Part shown: positions 1 to 7,365 of the stretch, piece by piece
How positions within the stretch are numbered: the stretch's first letter is position 1
How the letters are laid out: each line of letters starts with the position of its first letter
Assembly (NCBI GenBank): GCA_964641455.1
Contig: CAZXLH010000001.1
Coordinates: 82,627 to 146,626 of the forward strand
From: DTU015 sp964641455
GTDB taxonomy: Bacteria > Bacillota > Sulfobacillia > Fermentithermobacillales > Fermentithermobacillaceae
DNA length: 64,000 nucleotides
Reading direction: 5' to 3'
Translations under genes and position numbers: made by a program
The notes under the pieces: model-generated
The model's database searches: none
The model's input: only the letters and a program-made list of their open reading frames with translations
What the model was told of the DNA's origin: nothing

Positions 1-1
1 G

Positions 2-607
2 AGGAAACACAATTTGGTTCCCCGCATAATAGTAGGAGATTTTGACTCGTCGAGGCAGGAAACAATTGCTTACTTCAAGGATGTTGGGAGTGCCATAATT
101 CCGCTTGACCGGGAAAAGGACAAGACTGACACTGAAGTGGCATTAGATATAGTCCTTGATAAGGGGTTTGACACAGCGATTGTTATAGGGGCTATGAGGG
201 GAAAGCGGCTTGATCATGAGTTGGCTAATGTGTTTCTTATAGAACACTATGCCAGGCAAGGTTTGGATCTCATACTTTATTCTCAAGATACTGTAATATT
301 TGGAATACTAGGTTCAGAGCCGGCACTTGAAACTCATGGCCCAAAAGCGGCAAACCCCAGGTGCTTTGAGAACTCCAGGTATTTTGAGCAAAAGCGGGTG
401 TTTAGCGGAAAACCTTCTGATTGGGTTACTGTTTTTCCGGTTACCCATAAACTAAGCAAAGTTACTACCTTTAATTTGAAATTTCATCTTCAAGATGCGA
501 CTCTTTACAGAGGCAGTACCCTGGGTGTATCCAATGAAATGTTGGATAGGCAAGCCGGTATTTCCCTGGCTGAAGGTTTTGCGGTGGTTGTTTTGAATAG
601 CAGGTAG
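2..607 (+). CDS. thiN: Thiamine pyrophosphokinase (5' end outside window)
   Basis: The enzyme transfers pyrophosphate from ATP to thiamine to make the cofactor thiamine diphosphate in the cytoplasm. The family motif GDFDS is close to the visible N-terminus and is followed by DREKDKTDTEVAL, the Asp-rich substrate and metal region. The C-terminal half carries the beta-sandwich signature with GVSNE. The reading frame stays open to base 2, and about 50 residues expected before GDFDS are missing, so the gene starts upstream. An internal TTG at 14 is unlikely to be the true start. About 25-30 extra residues (roughly bases 310-420) lie between the two domains compared with typical family members. 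A bidirectional terminator follows. Confidence 0.85.
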   Translation, partial: RKHNLVPRIIVGDFDSSRQETIAYFKDVGSAIIPLDREKDKTDTEVALDIVLDKGFDTAIVIGAMRGKRLDHELANVFLIEHYARQGLDLILYSQDTVIFGILGSEPALETHGPKAANPRCFENSRYFEQKRVFSGKPSDWVTVFPVTHKLSKVTTFNLKFHLQDATLYRGSTLGVSNEMLDRQAGISLAEGFAVVVLNSR

Positions 608-650
608 CAGGTTTTTTGCTTGGAAAACGCCGGCAGTCTCAATGCAGCAA

Positions 651-693
651 AAACTGTAGTTTAAGCGAAATGCCGCAAAAACTACAGTTTTTT
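651..693. terminator. Bidirectional intrinsic terminator between thiN and the deacetylase gene
   Basis: AAACTGTAGTTT and AAACTACAGTTT form a 12-bp stem around a 16-nt loop, with an A run before it and T6 after it. It sits between two convergent genes and can serve both strands. Confidence 0.8.
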
Positions 694-717
694 CATCTAA
701 TCCTTAGCCTTAACCCC

Positions 718-1509
718 TTAGTTTCCAGGTAACTCAGAACGTGGCCTGCCTCTTGGATCATCTCTGGCCGGTGTGCCTAACGACATTAAGTCTCCCAAAG
801 TCATAAGTTCATAACCTGCAGATTTGAGGTTTTCTAAGACCATTGGCAAGGCTTCATGGGTTTGTTTTGCTGAATCAGAGGCGTGAAACAGCAGGATGGC
901 ACCGGGAAAACTCAACTTTGACACTCTTTCTACAATGTACGTAGCGCCTGGATTCTTCCAGTCCAGGCTATCAACTGCCCAAATCACTGTTTCGTAACCA
1001 AGTTCTCTTGCCGTAAGAACTACAAGGTCATCGTAGTCGCCGTTTGGGGGCCTAAAATACTTAGGTGTTGTAGTTGTAAGGTTTAGAAGTATGTCATGAG
1101 CTGCTTGGATATTGTTCTTGATTGATTCTTTGTTTTCTTGGCTGAGATTAATGTGCTCCTGTCCGTGGCTGGCAATCTCATGTCCGTCCTGAGCAATCAG
1201 TTTTACAGTGTCTTTGTAATGATTGGACCAGGGCCCGGATAGAAAGAACGTGGCTTTTTGATTGTGCTGAGATAAGACGTCAAGCACTTTTGCAGGGGTT
1301 TTATCTCCCCATGAAATATCAAAGGTAAGCGCTAACGCCTTTTTGTCTGTTTTAACGTAAAATACAGGCATTTCAGTTCCTGCTGCAAACTGTGGATCAT
1401 ACATTTCAAACACAGGTTTTACCGGGGGAGTACGCATGCCATACAATATACCGCCGGCACATAGGAGAACGGCCATAGTAATAAAAACAACCTGTTTCCT
1501 TCGAAGCAT
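718..1509 (-). CDS. PdaB-like polysaccharide deacetylase, membrane-anchored
   Basis: This is a 263-residue NodB-fold (carbohydrate esterase 4) protein. Residues 5-24 form one N-terminal membrane anchor, so the enzyme acts outside the membrane. Visible motifs are TFDISWGD (62-69), the metal-binding pair in SHGQEH (H115, H119), RPPNGDY (153-159) and LLFH (206-209). The FDISWGD form in place of the usual TFDD is typical of the PdaB/YlxY sporulation group, whose members act on cell-wall or cortex glycan. The ATG start has a strong GGGAGGAA ribosome site. That site can be masked by an upstream complementary segment, listed separately. The exact substrate is not decided by the sequence. Confidence 0.8.
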   Translation of the reverse strand: MLRRKQVVFITMAVLLCAGGILYGMRTPPVKPVFEMYDPQFAAGTEMPVFYVKTDKKALALTFDISWGDKTPAKVLDVLSQHNQKATFFLSGPWSNHYKDTVKLIAQDGHEIASHGQEHINLSQENKESIKNNIQAAHDILLNLTTTTPKYFRPPNGDYDDLVVLTARELGYETVIWAVDSLDWKNPGATYIVERVSKLSFPGAILLFHASDSAKQTHEALPMVLENLKSAGYELMTLGDLMSLGTPARDDPRGRPRSELPGN

Positions 1510-1513
1510 ATAG

Positions 1514-1592
1514 ATTCCTCCCGGAAAGTCAAAGCAGGGCCGGTTTGGGCCCAGGCTTTCTATCTAATAAAAAGATAGTTTCCCGGGAGGAA
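1514..1592 (-). promoter_or_regulatory. Leader hairpin that can mask the ribosome site of the deacetylase gene
   Basis: On the minus strand TTCCTCCCGG (1592-1583) is complementary to CCGGGAGGAA (1524-1515), which contains the Shine-Dalgarno of the gene starting at 1509. Pairing extends to about 14 bp with one bulged G. The enclosed segment has its own short hairpin (CTATC/GATAG). The fold would hide the ribosome site. No known riboswitch aptamer was recognised. Confidence 0.5.
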
Positions 1593-1656
1593 ATATATTA
1601 CCTTACGTTGAGCAATCTCTATGCTTTTTGCTCATAGGCGTTTGCCCCGCTTCTGG

Positions 1657-2640
1657 TTATTTGTCAGTCAAACGGGATTGTTTTATCCATCCTCTGCGTA
1701 TTCCAACACCTGGTTTGTGGCTGTCAAACGGCCTGGAAGCCGGTTTTCTGGTTGATTGTGACGGTTGCCTCAGAAATTCAGACAGTGACGGAGGCTGTGA
1801 CGAGGTTCGGGGTGCTTTGCTCGTAACAATAGATTTATGATCGTGGGCCAGTGTAATTTGGGCTCTGTCCTCTTGGCCTTCTTCAACCGCAGTTTTCGAA
1901 ACTGCAGGCCTTTCCTGGCGGTTAGCGCTTTTTGATTTTGATAAATCAAGTCCTGCTACGAAGTTGAAAAGTGAAGTTATGAGCTGAGGGTCCAATCCTT
2001 GGCTAACTGGTTGAACCGGGCTTTCCATTTGAGAAGGCTCATCAGTATGGTTTGCTGCCTCGCCTTCTGAAACCAATGCTGAATCTTGCTTCGATGCAGG
2101 CACAGGCTTACCCTTAGACATTGAGGAAATTGCTGTGATTAATGCTGTAAGCAGCGCCGGGTCAATCCCTCCTCCTTCTTTTTGGCCTAAGAGTTTTGGG
2201 ATAGTTGACAGTATTGAAGCCAATGTGTTTTCTTTGATTGCGTTGTCTTCAAGGTTTAGCGCTTTGCTCAAAGAGGCAGTAGCTTCTTGGCTGCCTTTTG
2301 AATCGGAAGCCCCGGTGAGAAGCGATGTAAGAAGCTCAGATTGAGAGAAACTCTGGCCTGGCAAGTTTAATTCAGCCTCAGTTTTTGATTCCAGGGCCTT
2401 TTCAGAACTATCCTGAGGTTCAAAGACAGGAGAATCCATTAACCCTTCGTCGGCGTAGAAAACTTCTAAGATACCCATAAGGTTTAATAGGGCCAGTAGC
2501 CCGGCTTTTTCCCGCATAAGCTCGGGGTTTTGAAGGTTTTCATCTGCGAGGCAGCTGCGGGCGAGTTCGGAAAGGCTGCTATTCACTGTTGGTTCCGCCC
2601 CGGCCAAAGAAATTAGCAAACTCCGGAGGTATCTGTCCAC
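1657..2640 (-). CDS. Hypothetical low-complexity protein, last gene of the YbaB-like operon
   Basis: This is a 327-residue protein that I do not recognise. Residues 1-60 are moderately hydrophobic and helical-looking. The remainder is rich in Ser, Ala, Glu, Gln and Pro, with repeated LITSLF/LLTALI-like helices that recall proteins built around short paired helices. The C-terminal 70 residues are basic and Pro/Ser-rich. The GTG start at 2640 is supported by GGGGGAG six bases upstream, and this makes the gene overlap the YbaB-like gene by 62 bases. A later GTG at 2586 would overlap by only 8 bases. It is probably co-transcribed with the three upstream genes. Confidence 0.6.
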   Translation of the reverse strand: MDRYLRSLLISLAGAEPTVNSSLSELARSCLADENLQNPELMREKAGLLALLNLMGILEVFYADEGLMDSPVFEPQDSSEKALESKTEAELNLPGQSFSQSELLTSLLTGASDSKGSQEATASLSKALNLEDNAIKENTLASILSTIPKLLGQKEGGGIDPALLTALITAISSMSKGKPVPASKQDSALVSEGEAANHTDEPSQMESPVQPVSQGLDPQLITSLFNFVAGLDLSKSKSANRQERPAVSKTAVEEGQEDRAQITLAHDHKSIVTSKAPRTSSQPPSLSEFLRQPSQSTRKPASRPFDSHKPGVGIRRGWIKQSRLTDK

Positions 2641-2929
2641 CGAAAACTCCCCCGATTTCTGTGCTTAGCAGTTGTCGTGATGTTCTTATGGCGTCATTTA
2701 CAGCCTCGGCTATTAAGGCTTCCAAGGTTTCCAGATCAAATGTTTTAGCGGCCAGTTTTTTCCTGTCAATGGTAATGTCTTTTATGTTAAACCAAATGTC
2801 GGCCGATACTCTAACCAGCCCGTCTCCTGATTCTCCTTGTACTATTCGATCCTGCAGGCGTGATAGTCTTGAGTTTACCTCAGATTCAATTTGCTCCATC
2901 TGCATTAGCAAACTTGCCAAATTGTGCAC
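2579..2929 (-). CDS. YbaB/EbfC-like small protein
   Basis: This 116-residue protein has the layout of the YbaB/EbfC nucleoid-associated family. A first helix rich in Met, Gln and Glu is followed by a strand stretch containing GLVRVSADIWFNIKDITID. A second helix EALIAEAVNDAIRTSRQL comes next, and a Gly/Phe-rich tail ends the protein. Family members form tweezer-like dimers that bind DNA. The usual glycine-rich MVKVTVNG segment is altered here, so it may be a diverged paralogue rather than the housekeeping copy normally found by recR. The GTG start has GGAGGGAG five bases upstream. It is the third gene of a minus-strand operon. Confidence 0.6.
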   Translation of the reverse strand: MHNLASLLMQMEQIESEVNSRLSRLQDRIVQGESGDGLVRVSADIWFNIKDITIDRKKLAAKTFDLETLEALIAEAVNDAIRTSRQLLSTEIGGVFGGQIPPEFANFFGRGGTNSE

Positions 2930-2997
2930 ATGTGCTCCCTCCAGTTACTCTTACTTCAGCATCTTATGCAAATTTCGCCAAAGATGGTATTCCATTT

Positions 2998-3258
2998 TTA
3001 GGCGTTTGGCGAAAAAGATCTTGGGTTATATAATCTGGGCCTTGCCGGTAGCCTCATAGAACCAAAGGGGTTTATGGTAAGAGGCTTATGTGATGCATCC
3101 AGAATTCTGACAGGCGATCCTGATGTTTGCTTTGGTAAATGATCTTTTATGCCGCTTTTGCAGGCGTTTTTTTCGTCAAAAGAACCTGTGGCTCCCAAAA
3201 GTAAGATCAATATTAAAAACAACTCATATGGATTAACTTCAACTCCAAAAATCTCCAT
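2998..3258 (-). CDS. Small hypothetical protein with one hydrophobic segment
   Basis: This 86-residue protein is not recognised. Residues 12-24 (LFLILILLLG) form a short hydrophobic helix just after the N-terminus, and the rest is polar and basic with many Pro and Arg. The ATG is preceded by AAGGGGGA at good spacing. It lies 12 bases after the 94-residue gene upstream and 68 bases before the YbaB-like gene on the same strand. The N-terminal layout is reminiscent of small membrane proteins of spore-formers, but this is only an impression. Confidence 0.5.
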   Translation of the reverse strand: MEIFGVEVNPYELFLILILLLGATGSFDEKNACKSGIKDHLPKQTSGSPVRILDASHKPLTINPFGSMRLPARPRLYNPRSFSPNA

Positions 3259-3270
3259 AACAGTTCCCCC

Positions 3271-3555
3271 TTAGATCTCGAGTATCTCACCATCTGGAGT
3301 CTGTGAGGCTCCAAATACTTGCACCAGCCACACTACTATCAGAATAATGAATAATGATAATGCTGAATCCATTCGGTTTGCCAGCAGATCCCTGGCTTGT
3401 TCTGCCAGAGCGGCCATTTCAAGCCCTTCAATAGTCGAAACTTGAGTATCGGCAAGGCTGATTAACGTATCTATGACACTACGGCCTTTCCGGCCGGTAA
3501 ATGGCCTCAGCGCAGAGATAAGATCCAAAGTTTCTTTGGTAAGCTGATCAGACAC
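3271..3555 (-). CDS. Small hypothetical protein with C-terminal membrane helix
   Basis: This 94-residue protein is not recognised. Residues 1-60 look like amphipathic helices (ETLDLISALRPFTGRKGRS and a following heptad-like stretch). Residues 66-82 (SLFIILIVVWLVQVFG) form one membrane helix close to the C-terminus, which suggests a tail-anchored protein facing the cytoplasm. The GTG start follows AAAGGAGGGC, a strong ribosome site. It is the first gene of the minus-strand operon 3555-1657 and the only one preceded by a gap long enough to hold a promoter. Confidence 0.55.
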   Translation of the reverse strand: MSDQLTKETLDLISALRPFTGRKGRSVIDTLISLADTQVSTIEGLEMAALAEQARDLLANRMDSALSLFIILIVVWLVQVFGASQTPDGEILEI

Positions 3556-3836
3556 CGAAAGCCCTCCTTTTCAAAAGTCAGATTTCATCATCACATAATA
3601 TGATTGGCGGTAGTGTTATGTTTACATTTGCCGGCACTAAATCAATGAAGTGTAGTACGATATGTTGTGAAGTACCGGCAGATGCCCATTGAAATGGCGC
3701 CAAAGCGTATGTTTCAGGCTGTTTATGAGTAATGCTCCCGTTAGGCCGGCTAAAAAAGGTAAACTATAAACAAAGGGAGAACATTAGAAAACACTACGTC
3801 AATTAAAATTGCTGCACAGAGGAGGGCAGTAAGGTT

Positions 3837-4877
3837 ATGGATATAGCTTCTGTTCTTAAGAAAGACGCCAAAGATGATCCTGCTGACGAAGAAATACGTA
3901 TGGAACGGGCAGAGGAATTGCATGCTGAGTCGCTGGTTGTTGACGGACATCAGGGAACCCTTTTGGATGTTATTAAAGGAGCTCGGGATTTCGGAGAGGA
4001 ATCTCCAATGGGACACTCAGATTTGCCAAGGCTGCAACAGGCCGGAGTAGATTGTGTTGTTTTGAGCGCATTTCCATATGATCGGCTGCAACCGATACAT
4101 GGAGTGAGGCAGGCTCTTGAGTACATAGACGCTTTTGATGCACTGGCCCAGGTTCTTCCGGGGGTAAGGCATGTTTTGAATGTATCGGACATTGAACAAG
4201 CCAACAGCGCCGGAGAGGTCGGCATAATGCTCAGTTTTGGCGGCGGCGAGGTTCTTGAGGGAAGCATTGAGTGCCTTAGAATGTACCATAAGCTTGGCCT
4301 TAGAATGCTTACTTTAACTTGGAACGACAGAAACCTCATTGGAGACGGTGCCGGCTTTTCTGCTTCTCGTGGAGGGCTCACACCTTTCGGGTTTGAAGTG
4401 ATCGCTGAAGCTGCCAGGTTAGGAATAATTGTAGACGTATCACACCTGTCTGAAGCCGGGTTCTGGGACGTTGTGGATATGGCTGAAAGCCCCTTTGTTG
4501 CCAGCCACTCAAATTGTCACACATTGCTTGCCCATCCCCGGAACTTGACAGACGGACAGTTAAGGGCAATAGGTGAATTGGGAGGGCTTGTGGGAATTTC
4601 CTTCAACCATGAGTATCTGACAGGTTCTGATGAGGTTGCTGATATCTCCCTGGTAGCAGACCACATTATGCATGCTGTTGAGGTAGCAGGGGAGGAAAGT
4701 GTCGGCTTGGGCACTGATTTTGACAGCTTTGGAGAAAAAGGCCCTGAGCCCGTGTCTCATATTGGAAAACTTCCTCTTCTCACTTATGAACTTCTTAAGC
4801 GAGGTTTGTCAGGCAAAGTGATAGAAGGTATCCTGGGCGGAAACTGGTTGAGGATTATGAGGGCGGTAATTGGATAA
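3837..4877 (+). CDS. Membrane dipeptidase (M19) homologue with altered metal site
   Basis: This 346-residue protein matches the renal/membrane dipeptidase family along its length, as shown by TWNDRN (161-166), VSHLS (H203), ASHSN (H224), HPRNLTD and GLGTDFDSFG. The family hydrolyses dipeptides at a two-zinc site with ligands His-x-Asp, a bridging Glu and two His. The first motif here reads DGHQG, with His38 present but Gly40 where Asp is expected. The expected EGG bridge reads SFGGGE, with Gly135 in place of Glu by my alignment. It may therefore be inactive, use one metal, or act on another substrate. GAGGAGGG precedes the ATG. It probably shares an operon with the glycerate kinase gene 60 bases downstream. 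Confidence 0.75.
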   Translation: MDIASVLKKDAKDDPADEEIRMERAEELHAESLVVDGHQGTLLDVIKGARDFGEESPMGHSDLPRLQQAGVDCVVLSAFPYDRLQPIHGVRQALEYIDAFDALAQVLPGVRHVLNVSDIEQANSAGEVGIMLSFGGGEVLEGSIECLRMYHKLGLRMLTLTWNDRNLIGDGAGFSASRGGLTPFGFEVIAEAARLGIIVDVSHLSEAGFWDVVDMAESPFVASHSNCHTLLAHPRNLTDGQLRAIGELGGLVGISFNHEYLTGSDEVADISLVADHIMHAVEVAGEESVGLGTDFDSFGEKGPEPVSHIGKLPLLTYELLKRGLSGKVIEGILGGNWLRIMRAVIG

Positions 4878-4937
4878 TTGAAGCAAAGTTTTTTGTAAAC
4901 AATATGGATCTTGATTGAGAGGAGTCCATTTATACCA

Positions 4938-6500
4938 GTGAAAGTGCTAATTGCTATGAATGCTTTCAAAGGCAGCTTATCCAGCCATGAAGCTTGTGAT
5001 TTGGTTACTGAGGGTTTTCGCCGGGGCTTTCCTGAAGCTCAGGTAGGCCAAATACCCCTGGCAGATGGCGGTGACGGCACTATCGATGTATTGGTAGCTG
5101 CCCTGGGTGGATACGTGGAAACCGTGGAAGTCACAGGCCCTTACAAACAACCCGTAAATGCCCGGGTTGGATTGCTTTCTGACGATACGGCGGTTATCGA
5201 AAGTGCGGCTTGCTCCGGGCTTGCTTTGGCTCAAGGCGAAAAACCCAATGTATGTGCTGCCACAAGCCAGGGAGTGGGCGAACTAATGGTTTGGGCAGCC
5301 AAACGCGGTGTTAAGCGAATATTGGTTGGGGTTGGCGGTACCGCTATGAACGATGGTGGTATAGGAATGGTACAGGCAGCGGGCGGAAAGGTGCTTGACG
5401 AATCAGGTTGCCAAGTTGATCAAGGCGTTTATGGCTTGAAACAGGTTTTTAGGGTAGAACTCGGGAATATCCTTTCAGATTTTCGGGATATTGAGATATT
5501 GGCAATTTGTGATGTGGCAAATCAATTGACAGGGCCTCAAGGAGCTACCTATGTATATGGGCCTCAAAAAGGAATAAACGCTCATCAACTTTCTATGGTT
5601 GACAGTTATATGAATAGCTACGGTGCGATCATAGGCCGTGATCTTGGCCGCGATCCCAGGCATGTAGCTATGGCCGGAGCAGGTGGAGGGTTAGCAGCGG
5701 CGCTGTGGGCTTTTTTGGGGGCCAGGCTTGTTGAAGGGGCAAATTTCATATTAGAGCAAACAGGATGCTTAGATCAAATCCGTATGGCTGATTTCATTAT
5801 TACAGGCGAAGGCAGGGTTGATTCACAGACCGAGCAAGGCAAGGTGCCCTATGCAGTTGCCAAAGCAGGGTTTGAATACGGAGCTACTGTTGCAGTATTA
5901 GGCGGCAGTATTGACGATAGCGTTCTTCATGGATACCCAGAGGAGTTTGGCTGTGTTTTTGATAGTACAGTCAGCCCGTGTTCAATTGAATCAGCCATAG
6001 AAAACACCAAATCTACGCTACCTTTTATGTCAGAGCAAATTGCCAGGTTATTACGGGCTGTAGCTTTGAAATATCCTGCAGGCCATGAGGTTTCGGCAGG
6101 CGGGGTGGTTATTCGTAACCATCATGGCAAGACTCAAGTTCTCATGATAAGAGACAGGTTTGGTTTTTTGGCGTTGCCTAAAGGCCATGTTGTCCCCAAA
6201 GAGCCTTATGAACAGGCTGCACTTAGAGAAGTTAGGGAAGAAACAGGGCTTGAGTGCGAAATAATTGCCAGGGCAGGTTCACATACTTACCAATTTTTTG
6301 ACAACGGCTGCGTTCCAAAAGAAAAAACTGTGGTGTACTACGTTATGAAGCAGACAGCAGGCATTATTAAACCTCAATTGAGCGAAGTAGCCGGAGTGTT
6401 ATGGGTTGATCAAAATGATCTTGATAGCATTAGGACCTATCCAAATCTTTATGGCATCATCAATCGATCACTAGGTGTATTTGCAGATTTGATACCATAA
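4938..6500 (+). CDS. glxK: Glycerate kinase fused to a Nudix hydrolase domain
   Basis: This 520-residue protein has two domains. Residues 1 to about 375 are a type 1 glycerate kinase, which forms 2-phosphoglycerate from glycerate and ATP. The visible motifs are MKVLIAMNAFKGSLSS, LADGGDGT, GVGGTAMNDGG, AGAGGGLAAAL and ITGEGRVDSQTEQGK. Residues about 385-520 are a Nudix hydrolase with a complete box GX5EX7REVREETGL at 416-438. The GTG at 4938 restores the canonical N-terminus; an in-frame TTG at 4911 lacks a ribosome site. The two domains are continuous with no stop or frameshift. Nudix enzymes cleave nucleoside diphosphates linked to another moiety, and the substrate here is unknown. Confidence 0.85.
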   Translation: MKVLIAMNAFKGSLSSHEACDLVTEGFRRGFPEAQVGQIPLADGGDGTIDVLVAALGGYVETVEVTGPYKQPVNARVGLLSDDTAVIESAACSGLALAQGEKPNVCAATSQGVGELMVWAAKRGVKRILVGVGGTAMNDGGIGMVQAAGGKVLDESGCQVDQGVYGLKQVFRVELGNILSDFRDIEILAICDVANQLTGPQGATYVYGPQKGINAHQLSMVDSYMNSYGAIIGRDLGRDPRHVAMAGAGGGLAAALWAFLGARLVEGANFILEQTGCLDQIRMADFIITGEGRVDSQTEQGKVPYAVAKAGFEYGATVAVLGGSIDDSVLHGYPEEFGCVFDSTVSPCSIESAIENTKSTLPFMSEQIARLLRAVALKYPAGHEVSAGGVVIRNHHGKTQVLMIRDRFGFLALPKGHVVPKEPYEQAALREVREETGLECEIIARAGSHTYQFFDNGCVPKEKTVVYYVMKQTAGIIKPQLSEVAGVLWVDQNDLDSIRTYPNLYGIINRSLGVFADLIP

Positions 6501-6501
6501 A

Positions 6502-6590
6502 ATATCACCAATGTGATATACTGTATTTGCGAAGGGCCCGGTGACCAAGAGAAACACTTATGTAGGTGTTTCTTAAGGCCGGGTCTTTAT
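6502..6590 (+). terminator. Two consecutive hairpins after the glycerate kinase gene
   Basis: ATATCAC/GTGATAT (6502-6519) is a perfect 7-bp stem with a 4-base loop just after the stop codon. A second, nested structure pairs GCCCGG (6536-6541) with CCGGGT (6579-6584) and encloses AGAAACAC/GTGTTTCT. The T tract after it is weak (TCTTTATGTTTTT). It probably ends the transcript, but a regulatory RNA is possible. The rest of the gap to 6688 shows nothing further. Confidence 0.45.
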
Positions 6591-6687
6591 GTTTTTGGCT
6601 CAGATACACCTTGGTTTGTGTTTTGCGTATGTGTGAGCCATATAGACCGGCCCTCTTTATGAACTAAACCATATGGAGGGAGTTTGA

Positions 6688-7365
6688 GTGAGGAACCTGA
6701 GGCCCTTTGCGTTTATGCTGTCTATATTGGTTGTATGCTTGCTGGCAGCAGTGTTTGTCGTAAAATGTTATTGGTTTCGGGACCAATATGTATTCGTGAC
6801 AGTTGAAGAGTCGTCTATCAATGCCCTGGCCGGTTGGCCCCTGGGTTTGTCTGAACTGTCTGAGGTTTTCATTGACGCAAATCAATCAACGTTAGTGTTA
6901 TCGGAAAACAAGAATCTGTTAGGAGTATGTTTAGGGCTTTATTACAGTGCCTCATCACAGGGTATAGAATTTAACGAACAACTTGTCTTTTCACGAACCG
7001 GCAAGGCAGTTTTGGACCTTCCCGCCCCGGCTACGTTGACTGCTCCTAATGTTCACGGCGAATTAGTTGAACTGGTTAATAATCAAGCAAGGGTTATTTC
7101 CGGGAAACTCAAGGTTAAGAAGACTGTAAAAGACGGCACTGTTTACCTGGAGTACGGAGGAAAACAACTTACACTTAAGCCCGGTGAAGTTTGGGCTGAA
7201 CTTTTGGTGTTGGATCCTGACGGGCCAAAGGCAGTTTCCAGTAATAACTGGAAAGAAGAACTACAGCGGTGTTTTGAAAACGGATACCCTGCAACCAGGT
7301 TAGCTATTGCCAACCGTGGTTTATGGCCAAAGTCAAGGGTTAAGGTGGGTTTTGCTCATGACTAG
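6688..7365 (+). CDS. Hypothetical membrane-anchored protein
   Basis: This 225-residue protein is not recognised. Residues 7-27 form one N-terminal membrane helix, and the rest should lie outside the cell. The body is mostly predicted beta strand, with GKLKVKKTVKDGTVYLEYGGK near residue 150. The GTG start follows GGAGGGAG. The stop codon lies inside the start of the next gene (ATGACTAG), so the two are translationally coupled and probably work together. No catalytic motif is visible. Confidence 0.55.
   Translation: MRNLRPFAFMLSILVVCLLAAVFVVKCYWFRDQYVFVTVEESSINALAGWPLGLSELSEVFIDANQSTLVLSENKNLLGVCLGLYYSASSQGIEFNEQLVFSRTGKAVLDLPAPATLTAPNVHGELVELVNNQARVISGKLKVKKTVKDGTVYLEYGGKQLTLKPGEVWAELLVLDPDGPKAVSSNNWKEELQRCFENGYPATRLAIANRGLWPKSRVKVGFAHD

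Noticed and set aside
2589..3059. 156-codon plus-strand frame over the YbaB-like gene
   Set aside because: It mirrors the opposite-strand coding sequence, has no ribosome site, and the minus-strand genes have strong family and ribosome-site support.
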